From Pararhodobacter sp. SW119 (GTDB lineage: Bacteria; Pseudomonadota; Alphaproteobacteria; Rhodobacterales; Rhodobacteraceae), in the NCBI RefSeq assembly GCF_017811755.1, contig NZ_JADDJF010000009.1, positions 58,993 through 122,992 on the forward strand: 64,000 bases of DNA, read 5' to 3'. The translations under genes were made by a program, and so were the position numbers. The notes below the pieces were generated by a model, which saw only the letters and a program-made list of their open reading frames with translations, did no database searches and was not told the DNA's origin. Shown piece by piece: positions 63,938 to 64,000 of the stretch (positions are counted from its first letter, which is position 1; each line of letters starts with the position of its first letter).

Positions 63938-64000
63938 TGCCATACGCTTGCCATACGCTTGCCATACGCTTGCCATACGCCTGCCAGCCGGATTCCAGCA
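63938..64000. repeat. 11-bp periodic direct repeat, copy B (runs off window)
   Basis: Units TGCCATACGCT x3, then TGCCATACGCC, TGCCAGCCGGA and TTCCAGCA reach the window edge. The unit order (TGCCATACG repeats, then TGCCAGCCG, then TTCCAGCA) parallels copy A at 49301-49354. It follows the sensor kinase gene. No spacer sequences are present. Confidence 0.85.

Noticed and set aside
63938..64000. Possible CRISPR array
   Set aside because: The repeats are 11 bases in direct tandem with no spacers, and no cas genes are present.

Overview
The window is GC-rich chromosomal DNA from an alphaproteobacterium, most likely Rhodobacterales/Rhodobacteraceae. The placement is inferred from gene content: a CckA-type hybrid kinase, RNase E with a long insertion in its S1 domain, a DUF4167 protein, a DksA with most zinc cysteines lost, a B12-dependent class II ribonucleotide reductase, a Fur/Mur-type metal operator and an isovaleryl-CoA dehydrogenase leucine-degradation cluster. 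I see no prophage, IS element, CRISPR array or rRNA operon. It reads as core genome with a few unusual accessory features.

Layout. 1-9.8 kb (minus strand): leucine/isovalerate degradation (liuA, liuB, liuD, liuE, liuC) interspersed with a macrodomain protein, a GST, an ASCH protein, a thermonuclease and an LprI-like protein; a GNAT-like gene lies on the opposite strand. 9.9-18.3 kb (minus): ccdA, rne with a ~700-nt upstream gap, a DctD/DctB-like two-component pair and purQ. 18.6-19.6 kb: rplM-rpsI with a terminator. 19.8-20.2 kb (plus): a tRNA-Leu(UAA) gene split by a 262-nt group I intron. 20.2-28.5 kb: SseB-like gene, a lipoprotein, overlapping cobT-cobS-cobC-cobU (lower-ligand assembly of cobalamin), cckA and rsmB. 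28.6-36.6 kb (plus): aminotransferase, EF-G-like protein, ppiD, trpE and an exonuclease III. 36.6-44.8 kb (minus): FAD monooxygenase, dksA, a four-gene Anbu proteasome-homologue operon and a CoA-transferase. 44.9-49 kb (plus): a manganese/zinc ABC transporter (sit/tro type) behind a Fur/Mur box. 49.5-64 kb: NlpD-like lipoprotein, prfA, prmC, DUF4167 gene, Tat-exported msrB (minus), dnaG, rpoD, nrdJ and a HisKA_2-type sensor kinase.

How parts connect. The liu genes encode the route from isovaleryl-CoA to acetoacetate plus acetyl-CoA, and a CoA-transferase further along could handle related acids. The cob genes finish cobalamin, which NrdJ needs; nrdJ has what look like paired NrdR boxes over its promoter. 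prfA-prmC make and methylate release factor 1. dnaG-rpoD form the familiar macromolecular-synthesis pair. The most striking non-standard signals are the intron-split tRNA-Leu, an 11-bp periodic direct repeat found at two loci 14.6 kb apart, a DctD homologue lacking the sigma-54 contact loop, and the Anbu operon.
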